This document shows positions 21,493 to 32,305 of a stretch of 64,000 nt of DNA, piece after piece. The DNA is from Karalla daura (taxonomy: Eukaryota; Chordata; Actinopteri; Chaetodontiformes; Leiognathidae): the NCBI GenBank assembly GCA_029224185.1, contig CM055199.1, forward strand, positions 18,294,267-18,358,266, in the 5' to 3' direction. The notes under the pieces were generated by a model that had not been told where the DNA came from, ran no database searches, and worked only from the letters and a program-made list of their open reading frames with translations. Numbering within the stretch: position 1 is the first letter of the stretch; each line of letters opens with the position of its first letter. The translations under genes were made by a program, and so were the position numbers.

Positions 21493-22059
21493 AACCACTC
21501 TCAGATTTATGGGAACTCGAATATCAGTGACTTCACACAGTGTAGCTGCTGCTGATAAAGTTCTGCGTCCGTGTTTGAACAAAACCGACAAAGTGCCCGA
21601 GTCGGTGCGCAGGATGACGTGTGAGCGGATCTGATGCTGCAGCTGGAGACGTAATCAGGTCCTTCAGTGCAGCAGAAACCAAGTCAAATATAAAGCTTAT
21701 GTGAAATAAGACAAATACATGTTATGCTGATAAATAGCCCCTAATATTGCTGTAGTTACAACGTCATGGTCAGTGGGGTCACACACACACACTTGTGCCA
21801 CTCCTGGAAGGTTTACGCATCGATGCACTTCAGTCAGGAGTCAATTATCCTGAGAGGTGACATCTCCACACGATTCTGTATTAACTCGGAGCTCATCAAA
21901 TAATCGGCCAAACCTTTGACCCTGGTGGGCAGTCAGCTCCAGGATACAGGGGCTACGAGGATCTGAAGTGGATCCGGGCTGCCGCTTAGAGGCTGACGCA
22001 ATCTGCAGTGTGAAGTGATGTCTTTGTGAGGTTGTTCCTCCAGGATCTGCTCTGTCTAA

Positions 22060-22104
<45 letters not shown>

Positions 22105-25100
22105 ATCTCTCTCTCTCTCTCAGGTTGCCAGGACCATTGGCCTGCGTGAGATTTGGTACTTTGGGCTGCAGTTTGTCGACATCAAGGGAGTCCTCACATG
22201 GGTGATCCCCGAGAAGAAGGTAAATCTGTCCTCTCACCGTGTCTGTGTGTGTGCACGTGTGTGTGCACGTGTGTGTGTCTGTGTGTGTGTGTGTGATGGG
22301 AATCTTTCCGTTGGGGTTTGCTCTGCTGCTCAAATGTGATGTGAAGTCAAGTGAGTTGTTCTGCTCTATCTTATCAGCTGATCTACCGTACTAAACTCCA
22401 CCTTCAAGACTCATCTTCTCTGTATCGCACTCATATGTTGATACATGTCGTATCGTTAACTCAGTTCTGCTTTGCTTCTTTCTGCTTGTAGTTTCGAATG
22501 TGAATAGTTCCCAAAAATTGAGAGTTTTCCAGTCTGCAATTATTTGCCGACTGACATTAAAAAAACACTCAGCTCATAGGTCAGCAGCAACATGTGACAT
22601 CTACGTGTTTGCTGCTGCCATCAGCCTGCTGTAGCTTGTAGTGTATGGCTATTGTGAGTATAAACATACTCAAGATCAGCCTTATAACGTATGTATGTAA
22701 TCCTGTGTGCGTTTCTTTGTCTTTTCATCCTCAACAAATATATATGTGGACATGAATGAACTGGAGTTATCCCCCCGGTAATACACTGCAAGAAATGGGT
22801 GTCTAAAAACAGGTTAAAAACACAAAATCTGAGGAAAAATAATCAAAGAATTTGCAGTGTACTGCTCTGAATCTGTTCACCAACATGTATTCTGTTTAAA
22901 CCTCCTCACATCTGCACTTCCTCCACTAACTGCATGTTGTTTTACGGCGTCTGTTATCATTGTTGTATCATCGTTTATTTTGTTTTTCTCTGATGGCCTC
23001 AGGTGATGACCCAGGGTGTGAAGAAGGACGCCCTGCTGCAGTTCAAGCTCCGGGTCAAGTTCTACCCGGACGACGTGACCGAGGAGCTCATCCAGGACGT
23101 CACCCGGAGGCTCTTCTTCCTCCAGGTGAAGGAGGACATCGTCTCGGGCAACATCTACTGCCCGCCGGAGACGGCCGTGCTGCTCGCCTCGTACGCCATC
23201 CAGGCCAAGTACGGAGACTACAACAAGGCGGAGAACAGCCCTGGATATCTGGCCAAAGAGCGCATGCTGCCCAAGAGGTGAGAGAGAGGTTCTGACGCTG
23301 GGAAATGAAGGAAACGGGCGGCATGTGTCGGGTCCGGCCGTGCGGCCGCACACAGACTGTTTACGTCTCATGCCTGTGGGTTGCTGACCAGTCGTGTCTC
23401 CTCTCAGAGTGCTGGAGCAACACAAACTGTCCAACGATCAGTGGGAGGAGAGGATCCAGGTCTGGCACGAGGAGCACAGATCGATGACCAAGTAAGTGGA
23501 GCCATCCCCTCTCTCCGGTCTCTCTGGAGCTCTGCCAGGTTGGTTCGTTTTTACCACGAGACCTTTTAAAAAAGAGGAATTGACCCATGACCACGCAATA
23601 AAACACTCTGGAGTTTGTATGTGGACTCGCTGTTACAGACTCATTTGCTGCAGATAAGCATCGATGTGACCTCGTCACTAAGGTCAAACTGCAGTTTCTA
23701 CTTTTGCCCTCTTGCAATGCTGTTGCTCCTCACAATACTTCCACTCGCATGCTCTTGCTTTCTTAATGCAGAATTTATATCTCTTGTGTCTCCTTTTGTG
23801 CACAAACTGCACAGAAATAGCATTCACATTGCCATTAAAATGTTTTTTTCTGGAGCTTTTGGAGTGAAATATTAATTGAGTAGTTTATTTTTTTAACATT
23901 AAATCAATTATATATCCTCAGTTGTTTTAAATGGGCTTTATAAATAAAGGTTGAGTTGAGCTGATTTGATTCCAAAGCTTTAACCAAAGTCTGTCTCGAA
24001 TCTCATCCAATCTAATCAAGTTGCTGAGGTCACCCACACCCTGGAAGAGTTCGCCTTTACTTCCTGGCTCCGTTCATTGAGGGAAATGATCTCATCATCT
24101 CGTCCATGTTTTTGCTTGTCTGTTTCCCCCAAACAGGGACGATGCCATACTCGAGTACCTGAAGATCGCTCAGGACCTGGAGATGTACGGCATCCACTAC
24201 ATTGAGATCAAGAACAAGAAGGGCTCAGACCTGTTGCTGGGAATCAACACGAACGGGCTGAACATCTACGAGACGCAGGACAAGTGAGTCACAGAATCAG
24301 AACCGGAGATGACATCAGTCTCAGTTTTTTGTGATTTGTTCTGAAGTGGAAACCTTCACACCTGCTGTTTCTTCTGCCCTCCAGGCTCACTCCAAAGATT
24401 GGATTCCCTTGGAGTGAAATTAAAAGCATTTCTGTTACTGATAAGAAATTCACCATCAAGCCCTTGGACAAGAGAGCCACTGTGAGTATCCTGTGAACTT
24501 CAAAAGTCTGTGTGTCTGTGTGACACAGACCATGATGCTCTCCTACTGAGGATGTAGTTTAAAGATGGAAGTCTGCAAAAACTGAATGAATTGAATATTA
24601 AGGTACAGACGCAGAACAATAGGAGACAGAAGACGTCCCTGTGTGTGTGAGGCCATTGGTTGATTAAAGGGGAAAATATTCAGCGTATTTTTTACTTTTG
24701 AGGCATTAAAATTCATCCAAAGTTGACATGATAGATAGATTCAATTTCAACTTGATGCATTTTCATAATAAAAGTTCATCTTTTCAGAACTATGCGAAAT
24801 GTGAAAATTATTCCAAAAAGTTTTTCTTCCTTGCAACTTATCACTGACATAAACATGAAACCTGAGAAGAAAGAAAAAGCGATTCTGTGGCTAATTTTCT
24901 GTTGAGGTTCCAGGGTGTTGAGGTGTTTTCCTTTCTCTTGCCAAGGACTTCGTACTATACGCCGCGCGGCTGCGAATCAACAAGTCCGTCATGCAGCTGT
25001 GCACGGGCAACCATGAGCAGTACATACGGCGCCACAAACCCGACAGCATCGAGGTCCAGCAGATGAAGGCTCAGGCCAAGGCCGAGCGGCTGCAGAAGAA

Positions 25101-28100
25101 GATGGAAAGGTACCGTGGCAGAGAAGTTGTGGAAAAGCCTCACAGGTGGAATGCGGGCTCCGGTGGAAACACAGCTGTGTGTGTTCTGCAGGGATCAGCT
25201 GGATGTGGAGAAGAGGAGGAGGGAGGCCATCGAGAAGGAGAAGGAGAGCGTGGAGAGGGAGAAGCGCGAGCTCGTGATGAAGCTCTACGAGTACGAAGAG
25301 ACCACCAAGAAAGCGGAGAGGGGTGAGATGCGTGAATGTTTTCTGACGAGAATAGAGACCAGTTGGAGTTAGGAAAAATGCTTTTATTGACAAATATGAG
25401 CTCCCAGTACTTAAACCGTGCGGGGGTCAGGAGCGATCAGGACCGTGAAGCATGTGATCGTGGATGCACCAGAAATGGACTGAAGAACGTATTCAGCAGA
25501 GAAAACCGATGTGGTCGAATACTATCAGCAGCTCCAGGTTTCTTACTCAAAAGAGTCATAAAAGAAGCAGTTTTAATGATGGCAAATAGAGTCGTCTTCA
25601 TTGTTAAACAACCACCAGAGTCGCTCAGAGCTGTGAAATTTGAGATGTTTTATTGTTTAATTTGGAGCAAAAAGTTGAATCACCCTGGTCTAGTGTTATT
25701 AGCAGGCTTAAAAGGAGAAGTACCTGGACATAAATAGGAAACGGACCTCAGATGGTTGAACGAGGAAAGAGAAGTAATGTCAGCTCTGTGACGTGCACTT
25801 ATTTACTGTTTACATTCACTGACATATTTATACATCTGGTATCTTTGTGACTCCCTTTTATTAAGATGGATAGATGGATTAGATTAGGAAGATGGTGATA
25901 GGAATCAAGTCGCTACGTCTCCGGCTCGTCCAACACATGACGGACTTTGTCCCGCAGAGCTCCAGGAGCAGCTGGACCGGGCCATGAGGCTGGAGGAGGA
26001 GAGGAGGAGGGTGGAGCAGGAGGCGGCCCGGCTGGAGGCGGAGAGGATGGAGGCCATCATCGCCAAGGAGGAGCTGGCCAGGCAGGCCGAGGACCAGCTG
26101 AAGAGCCAGGAGCAGCTGGTGAGTACACGCCGCAAGAGCCGCTCCGCTCCTTCACGTGAGAAAGTCGTGATGGCGCAGAAGCAAACAGACAAACACGCCA
26201 TAAAGCCTTTTTTAATCGCAGCTGGAGTCGGTGCATCATCGTACGGGGGATTTCTCGTAAAGCCTGGGAAAATCTGCCGAGACGCTTTCCCACTTTTCTC
26301 ACATGTCCTCAGAAAACCACCCGTCATGTTGCCGAGCTTAATCAGCATAAACGCTGCAGTGATGTCAGAGTTTGCAGTTTTACAATCAGCGTGACAATAC
26401 TATGGACCACTTCTGCACAGATCTGGCACCCTTTAATGCATACTGGGCAACCACATTCACAGTAGGTTTTACTCTTGGCTGTCTGAACGATGACGAGACT
26501 TCATGTTAATTGCTAAATAACATAACACAAACAACAGCTATGGAGCGTGTACACACCTTGCATGTTGGAGCCAGAGTCAGAGGAGGAACCAAAGACTGAG
26601 GAAGAACCAGGAGCAGAGATGCTGACATTTCAGCAGAAACTTCACCAAACACCCGCAAACTTCACAGTGATTCCATAGATTATTTGCGTTCCCTGAATAG
26701 AGTCGTTTCCAGGATGGGGGGGAGGGATACGGCCATATTTTTACGTCCCCTTCAGATTTACACTGTTTGCTGCAAGATAAATGAAGCACAATCATGATTT
26801 AGACCGCGTTAAAATGTTAAGCGTTTGAGCTTTGATCTGCTTTAGCGTTCTTGACCGCTCATGCCTAAAATGACACCACGTCCTGATAATCCCGGTGGCA
26901 GAGGTAAAAGAGGTGTCTATTCCTGGGCTATGTGACGACACGGTCTGTGCTCTGCCCACCCCCACCCCCGCAGGCTGCAGAGTTGGCCGAGTACGGCATG
27001 AAGATCACCCTCCTGGAGGAAGCCAAGAGGCTCCAGGAAGAGGAGGCTGAGTCATGGCAGATGAAGGTGAGACGGTCCAAACAGCATCAGGGGGCCTCGG
27101 GTCGAAGGGACGACCCGGGAGACGTCACCACTGGGGATGGTCCCAACAACCCTAACCCCCCCGGGAGAGTTAACCCTGACCCTATACGTTATACATCAGT
27201 ATCATTTTCACAGTCTTCAGTGACCAAATAGCAGAGACACTGTCTAAGAATAACAGTGAAAATAATTAGAATAATAACAACCTGTAGTAAAGTTGAGAGC
27301 GGAAAATGTTAATAAATAAAAATTGTAAATAATAATACATTTATAAAAACTGTACATTTCAGATTGATTCTATTATGATATTATTGTTATTGTTTCCTGT
27401 CCTCAGTATTTATTAATACTGTGTAGTATTGTTTTTCTTTTAACCTACATATCATTGTTGTTACATGATTTTGCTTAACTTTACTTATTTTGTATTATTT
27501 ACCTTAGGGGGGATGAATGGAGCTTATTTTATCTTATCATCTTATTATCCCATTCCTTTTTTATATCATCTTCAAATGTCATTTGTATGTGTTTCATCAC
27601 TTACATCATTGCAAAAAACTATAAGACAGGATCAGACTGGCCGACACTGAATTTCACCCATGTCGGTGTAAAAATACTAAGCAAGGAGCAACACATTTCT
27701 TTGACAACAACATATCAATCTTTAATACTAAGAAACCGATAAATAAAGATATAATAAATGGTTTTAGATGGTTTTAGGTCTGTCATTTTCAAATGTATCT
27801 AAAGGGAAAGTCCCTGAAAAAACCTGCAATGCAAAATTATATTTATATATCTCCTACATTTTTTGCACAGCCATGTGTCTCTAGACTATTACATATCTCA
27901 TATTTGTTCTTCATAAAGACCTTTCTCTTAGACGCGACTGATCAGGGTTTTAATTGTGGTCCCAGGCGAAGGAAGTGGAGGAGAGTCTGCTGAGAACCAA
28001 GGTGGAGCTGCAGACGGTGAGGACGACCAGCATCGAGGCGCCCGCTCCTCCCGCCGCCGCCTCCTCCTCCTCCTCCTCGGACAGCGAGAGCGACCACGAG

Positions 28101-29064
28101 AACAGCGAGGAGAACAGCACCTACAGCGCCGAGCTGTCGCAGGGCCTGAGCAACCACAGGGAGGAAGAGGAGCGCATCACCGAGGCCGAGAAGAACGAGC
28201 GCCTGCGCAAACAGCTGCTGGTGAGTTCAGGCTCCGGGGTCCCATTAAATAAGTGTCAATCATCTTCCTTTTAGAGGCTTTTATGAGCCAGGTTAACAGA
28301 CTATCCTTGCAGACCTTGCCTGTAATCCTATTTAATATAATAATTTGTGTTTTTCTGCTAAAATATCATTCGTTTATTAGGATTTCATCCTCTCCTTTCT
28401 CATTTGTAAAATCATAATCAGTCTGTAAATGTTTTTCACATCAAACAGTCAGATTGTATCCTACTTCGCTGTAATCATGTGCACTTGAAGTTTCCAGGTG
28501 GCACAAGAGTGTGTTTATCACAGCCAAAGCTATGTTAAACACGGATTTTACATGAGTTCAAAGGTATAGCGTAATAGTTGACACAGGCGATCTCAAAAGA
28601 GATCCAAGTAAAAGAAGACACAGTTTTCTTCCATGCAAATGTTCAATATTTGGTAGTAATTGTTCCATAATGATGTGTTTTTCATGTCAGTGCAAATATG
28701 TGTGATGTTTGACCGTTCTCACTCAAGTGTGATCAAAGGGAGCGAGACTCCCTTTGGGGGATTTTGCTTATTTTGACCGTGCAAAAAGAAGAAGTTTATC
28801 ATCATGTCGTTCCTCCGCCAGACAGAAAAGCTTGTCGAGCAGATACAGTGTAAACAGCCGCGGGGGGTTAAGTCAACCCTGCTTCCCTTTGCTCCTCAGG
28901 CGCTGAGCTCGGAGCTGGAGGTCTCCCGGCTGGAGACCAAGCTGACCGAGAACGACCTGCTCCACGCCGGGAACGTCCGCGCCGGCCGGGACAAGTACAA
29001 GACCCTGCGTCAGATCCGCCAGGGCCAGACCAAGCAGAGGATCGACGAGTTCGAGGCCTTGTAG
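19596..29064 (+). CDS. ezr: Ezrin-type ERM protein (divergent)
   Basis: ERM proteins link membrane proteins and PIP2 to cortical actin. Coding exons: 19596-19607, 21316-21399, 22124-22219, 23003-23277, 23408-23491, 24137-24283, 24385-24481, 24946-25109, 25192-25322, 25958-26118, 26974-27066, 27966-28220, 28900-29064. They give 1764 nt and 587 aa, against 586 in human ezrin. A FERM domain fills about residues 1-295, with INVRVTTMDAELEF, LFFLQVKEDI and LTPKIGFPWSEI. An alpha-helical coiled coil covers about 300-465. A Ser/Asp/Glu linker encoded by TCC repeats replaces the proline-rich stretch. The C-ERMAD ends DKYKTLRQIRQG and then IDEFEAL, keeping the regulatory Thr. The EAL ending is that of ezrin rather than radixin (EAM) or moesin (ESM). 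Many FERM positions differ from usual ezrin, so an ezrin paralogue is likely. Start MPKS plus a 12-nt coding exon is the usual ERM layout. Confidence 0.9.
20790..20813 (+). repeat. Uninterrupted poly(G), 24 nt
   Basis: Twenty-four consecutive G residues, preceded by GGTGGTGG triplets, in ezrin intron 1 on the transcribed-sense strand. This has high G-quadruplex potential. Confidence 0.9.
21404..21490. repeat. (TG)n microsatellite abutting ezrin exon 2 donor
   Basis: A TG tract of about 85 bp with one TATG interruption. It begins about 5 bases after the splice donor that ends ezrin exon 2 at 21399. Confidence 0.95.
22063..22123. repeat. (CT)n(GT)n(CT)n at ezrin exon 3 acceptor
   Basis: CT dinucleotides, then GT, then CT, running directly into the CAG acceptor at 22121-22123. 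The microsatellite therefore serves as the polypyrimidine tract. Confidence 0.93.
22782..22861. mobile_element. 80-bp MITE-like element with 10-bp terminal inverted repeats
   Basis: TACACTGCAA at 22782-22791 and its exact reverse complement TTGCAGTGTA at 22852-22861 bound an AT-rich 60-base core. Similar short elements beginning CACTGCAA are common in fish genomes as internally deleted DNA transposons. It lies in ezrin intron 3. The target duplication is unclear. Confidence 0.55.
23926..23972 (+). mobile_element. Retroposon tail with GAGTT repeats
   Basis: The words GGGCTTTATAAATAAAGG followed by TTGAGTTGAGC resemble the 3' end and short tandem tail of fish SINE/LINE inserts. It lies in an ezrin intron; only the tail is visible. 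Confidence 0.4.
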
Positions 29065-30938
29065 ACGAGCCCAGAGACCTGAACATCTCTCCCAGATACC
29101 TCACGAAGGCGAAGGCCTTGTCTCGCAACGTTCTTCGCCCAAAGCGTGACCCAGAAAAGCAAAGGGCGGATCTGTGTACAAGTTTTATTTCATTGCCTTT
29201 AACTCTTGCTCGTTCTGTTTCTTCTCCCCCTCCTGCGCTCAGACGTCTCCATCCTAACCTTAAAACACAGAAAACGCATAGACACAATTGAAACAAGTTC
29301 ATGCAAACGTCACTGTGGTTTTGTCTCCGTACCAAACTGAAAGTGGCCGAATTTACATGTATTTAATGTCCCGCACACGCTATTATGGCCTTGTAGAACT
29401 AAAACGAACCACATTTATACGACTAAATCATATATTGATTATTTCCTCCATTAATCGTCTATCAAATGTGTTCTAAAATATGTTCAGACTCCAACACCGT
29501 GTCTTTATGCGGCTGCTCATTGTCCACGGGCTGAAAACAGAAGCAATAAATTTCTGACATGAAAGGAAACTTTGTCGGCAAATCCTCACATTTGTTTGGC
29601 ACTTCTGCTTGAAAAATGACCCAAAACGACACATTTGTAATCAAAGCCGCCACCGATGAATCTTTCTGTTGATCGACTAGTTGATTAGTGTCACTGAATG
29701 AATGTGTTTTTGTGATTTCACTGTCAGTCCTCACATCAGCGATGAAAGACGAATGTTCGTAGATATTTCTGATGGAATTTATGCTTTTACAAAGCTCGGC
29801 ACGTATTTAAATATCTCCTGCTTCGGGTGTCGCCATTCTGAGTTTGAAGGATTTTATCTTTCTGTTTGTGTTGTTATTTATAAAATCTAAACCTGATCTA
29901 CTGTTAAGGGACACGTGTAGGCTTTAGCAGCTTGTGGTAGTGAGGTTGCAGACTGCAACCACCTGAGGTCCCCTGCTTTATTTAAGACAAAATTACGGTG
30001 GCCTGTAGGTAACATAATAAAGCATAGGTGCTTTTGAGGCATACCTGATTTGTATGCTTTGAATTGTTGGGTGAAAAGACAATAATTGAACCTGATTAAA
30101 AATGGAAAGAATTAAAGCTGAGCCGAGGTTTCGACTTCTCCTATTTACCCATAATGCACCTCCAGTTTTGCAGGTTTGAGGAGGAAATGTCAGATTTCTA
30201 GTTCATCTCCGTCAAACATTATCGCTCAGAGAACAGTAAAGGGTTTGATTTGGTCTATATATTTGGTCGGACTTTTGTTTCCCCTAACCTTTGTACTTTA
30301 AAGCTCCTTTATCTGATCCTTTAAGTCAATGTTAACAGGCAGGAGATCAAATAAAGATGGTGATCACTCTGGATATGAAACTTTATGATCACTCATAACC
30401 ATTATCCTCCCTCCAGACTCAAGATCAATAAAACTGTGCAACACTATTCAGTTGTTTCTCATAATTAAAACAAAATCACTCCTTTTTTTTTCTCGCTCTC
30501 CATGCGACTAAACTGAAGACTCCCTGTCCGCCTCCAAGAGGATGTGGGTTTCCAATATTTACCCACCCCAAATGGATGGTTATCAGCAGGTTGCTAGACA
30601 ACTTGTGAAGCCAGTAGAGCAGGTCTGTTTAAACAGCCTGTGGGTAAACATCTCATCTGTGAATGAACACATGAATCAGGCGGCGGGGGATATTTGACAA
30701 CGTTACGGGAGTCCTCGTTAGAGGCCGAAGCACCTGAGCTGAAGAGGGGGAAAAGACAAACTGTTTAATCTGGCCCCAGGGAGGAACACACTGTGCGTGT
30801 GAATGTGTGTGTGTGTATGTATATGTGAAGGTGCTTGTCTTGGTCTAACCCCTCCCCCCACCCAAAAAAACCATCCAGGAAACAAAATATGTTGTATCAT
30901 CCAGAATGACCTATATAATGTGTGTATATTGTGCTGTG

Positions 30939-30941
<3 letters not shown>

Positions 30942-31015
<74 letters not shown>
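30942..31015. repeat. (TG)n microsatellite
   Basis: About 37 TG units in the spacer between the ezrin and K2P genes. Confidence 0.96.
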
Positions 31016-31016
<1 letters not shown>

Positions 31017-31639
31017 CAATGCAGAGAGGGCTACTTAAAAAATGTGTTGCACTACAGATTACAGAATGCACGCTTGTAATCTGTAACATATTCCAATTAC
31101 TCAAAGTGAGTACTCTGAATACTCAGGATTACTCAAACGTGGCCTTACAAATATTTTCAGAATCATGCGTATCTGCAAGCTGTGATCACTATTTGGGAAT
31201 TATTTCACAATAGCTTTTCTGCTATTTCTGGCCTGGTGGCAGATTTTCATGCTGTTTTGGAACTCAGTGTTCCTGCTGCGTTTCTTTGCCAGCGCATCCC
31301 AGTGAAAAGAAATTCTTATTTTTAGGAGAATAGAGTCATAAAATTGGGTGAAATCAAAACTTTGAAAACTCTCGTGACTTTCAATTTTGCAATTCCTGAA
31401 TCCTTCTCGATCTCATTTTGTGAGACTGGGCCAATCAACCTGGAAGGTTCTGTTTTTTCCAGAGTGAATAATAATAATGTATAAAAGATAAATGCCTTCA
31501 TCTAATCCATTAATGTAAACAATGTAAAGATTAAATTCTAATTACCTTGCAGTCAACTGGAATGCAGACTCCCACATGCTCTATTCTGAAAACAATGTGT
31601 GTCCAGTGCATTTATTCCATCACTCCACAATGCAGGGTG

Positions 31640-31764
<125 letters not shown>

Positions 31765-31795
31765 TTAAATGTGTTTGTGGCATGTCAAAGAGACA

Positions 31796-31801
31796 GTGTG
31801 T

Positions 31802-31868
<67 letters not shown>
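31796..31868. repeat. (TG)n microsatellite
   Basis: A TG run with one TATG interruption, about 440 bases upstream of the K2P channel start codon. Confidence 0.96.
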
Positions 31869-31869
<1 letters not shown>

Positions 31870-32305
31870 CTAGGCGCGCGTGTGGGTGCGCGCTCGCGCT
31901 CCACATAGGTAAGGTTGTCGCAGCTACTACTCCCAGTCTCCGCCCTCTGACAGTCTGTGGGATTGCCCTGTGTTTCTTTTCTTTTCTTTTCTGTTCTTTT
32001 TTCTGCAGAATCTAAATATAAGTCGGTGACAAACAGTCCAGATACAGTATCAGCCCAACTGTGCTGTGGGGGTGGTGCTGAGAGAGCAGCTCCTCTCCCT
32101 CCTCTCCTCTCCTCTCCCTCCCTCACTCCCTCCTTCACTCCCCTCTGTCTGTAGGATCCGGACTCCGGCAGGAGAAGGTCGCACACAGTCTCCTTTCCCA
32201 CACCTGAACCCCCTGGGCACCTGTCTGTCTGTCTCCATCCACCCATTCATCCATCATCCATCCAACCATTCGTCCATCCACTCACCCCTGCAACATCCTC
32301 CTGCC

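Noticed and set aside
32066..32305. In-frame N-terminal extension of the K2P channel
   Set aside because: It encodes CT-repeat-derived Ser/Pro/His sequence. The channel family starts at MKRQN, so the ATG at 32306 is used.
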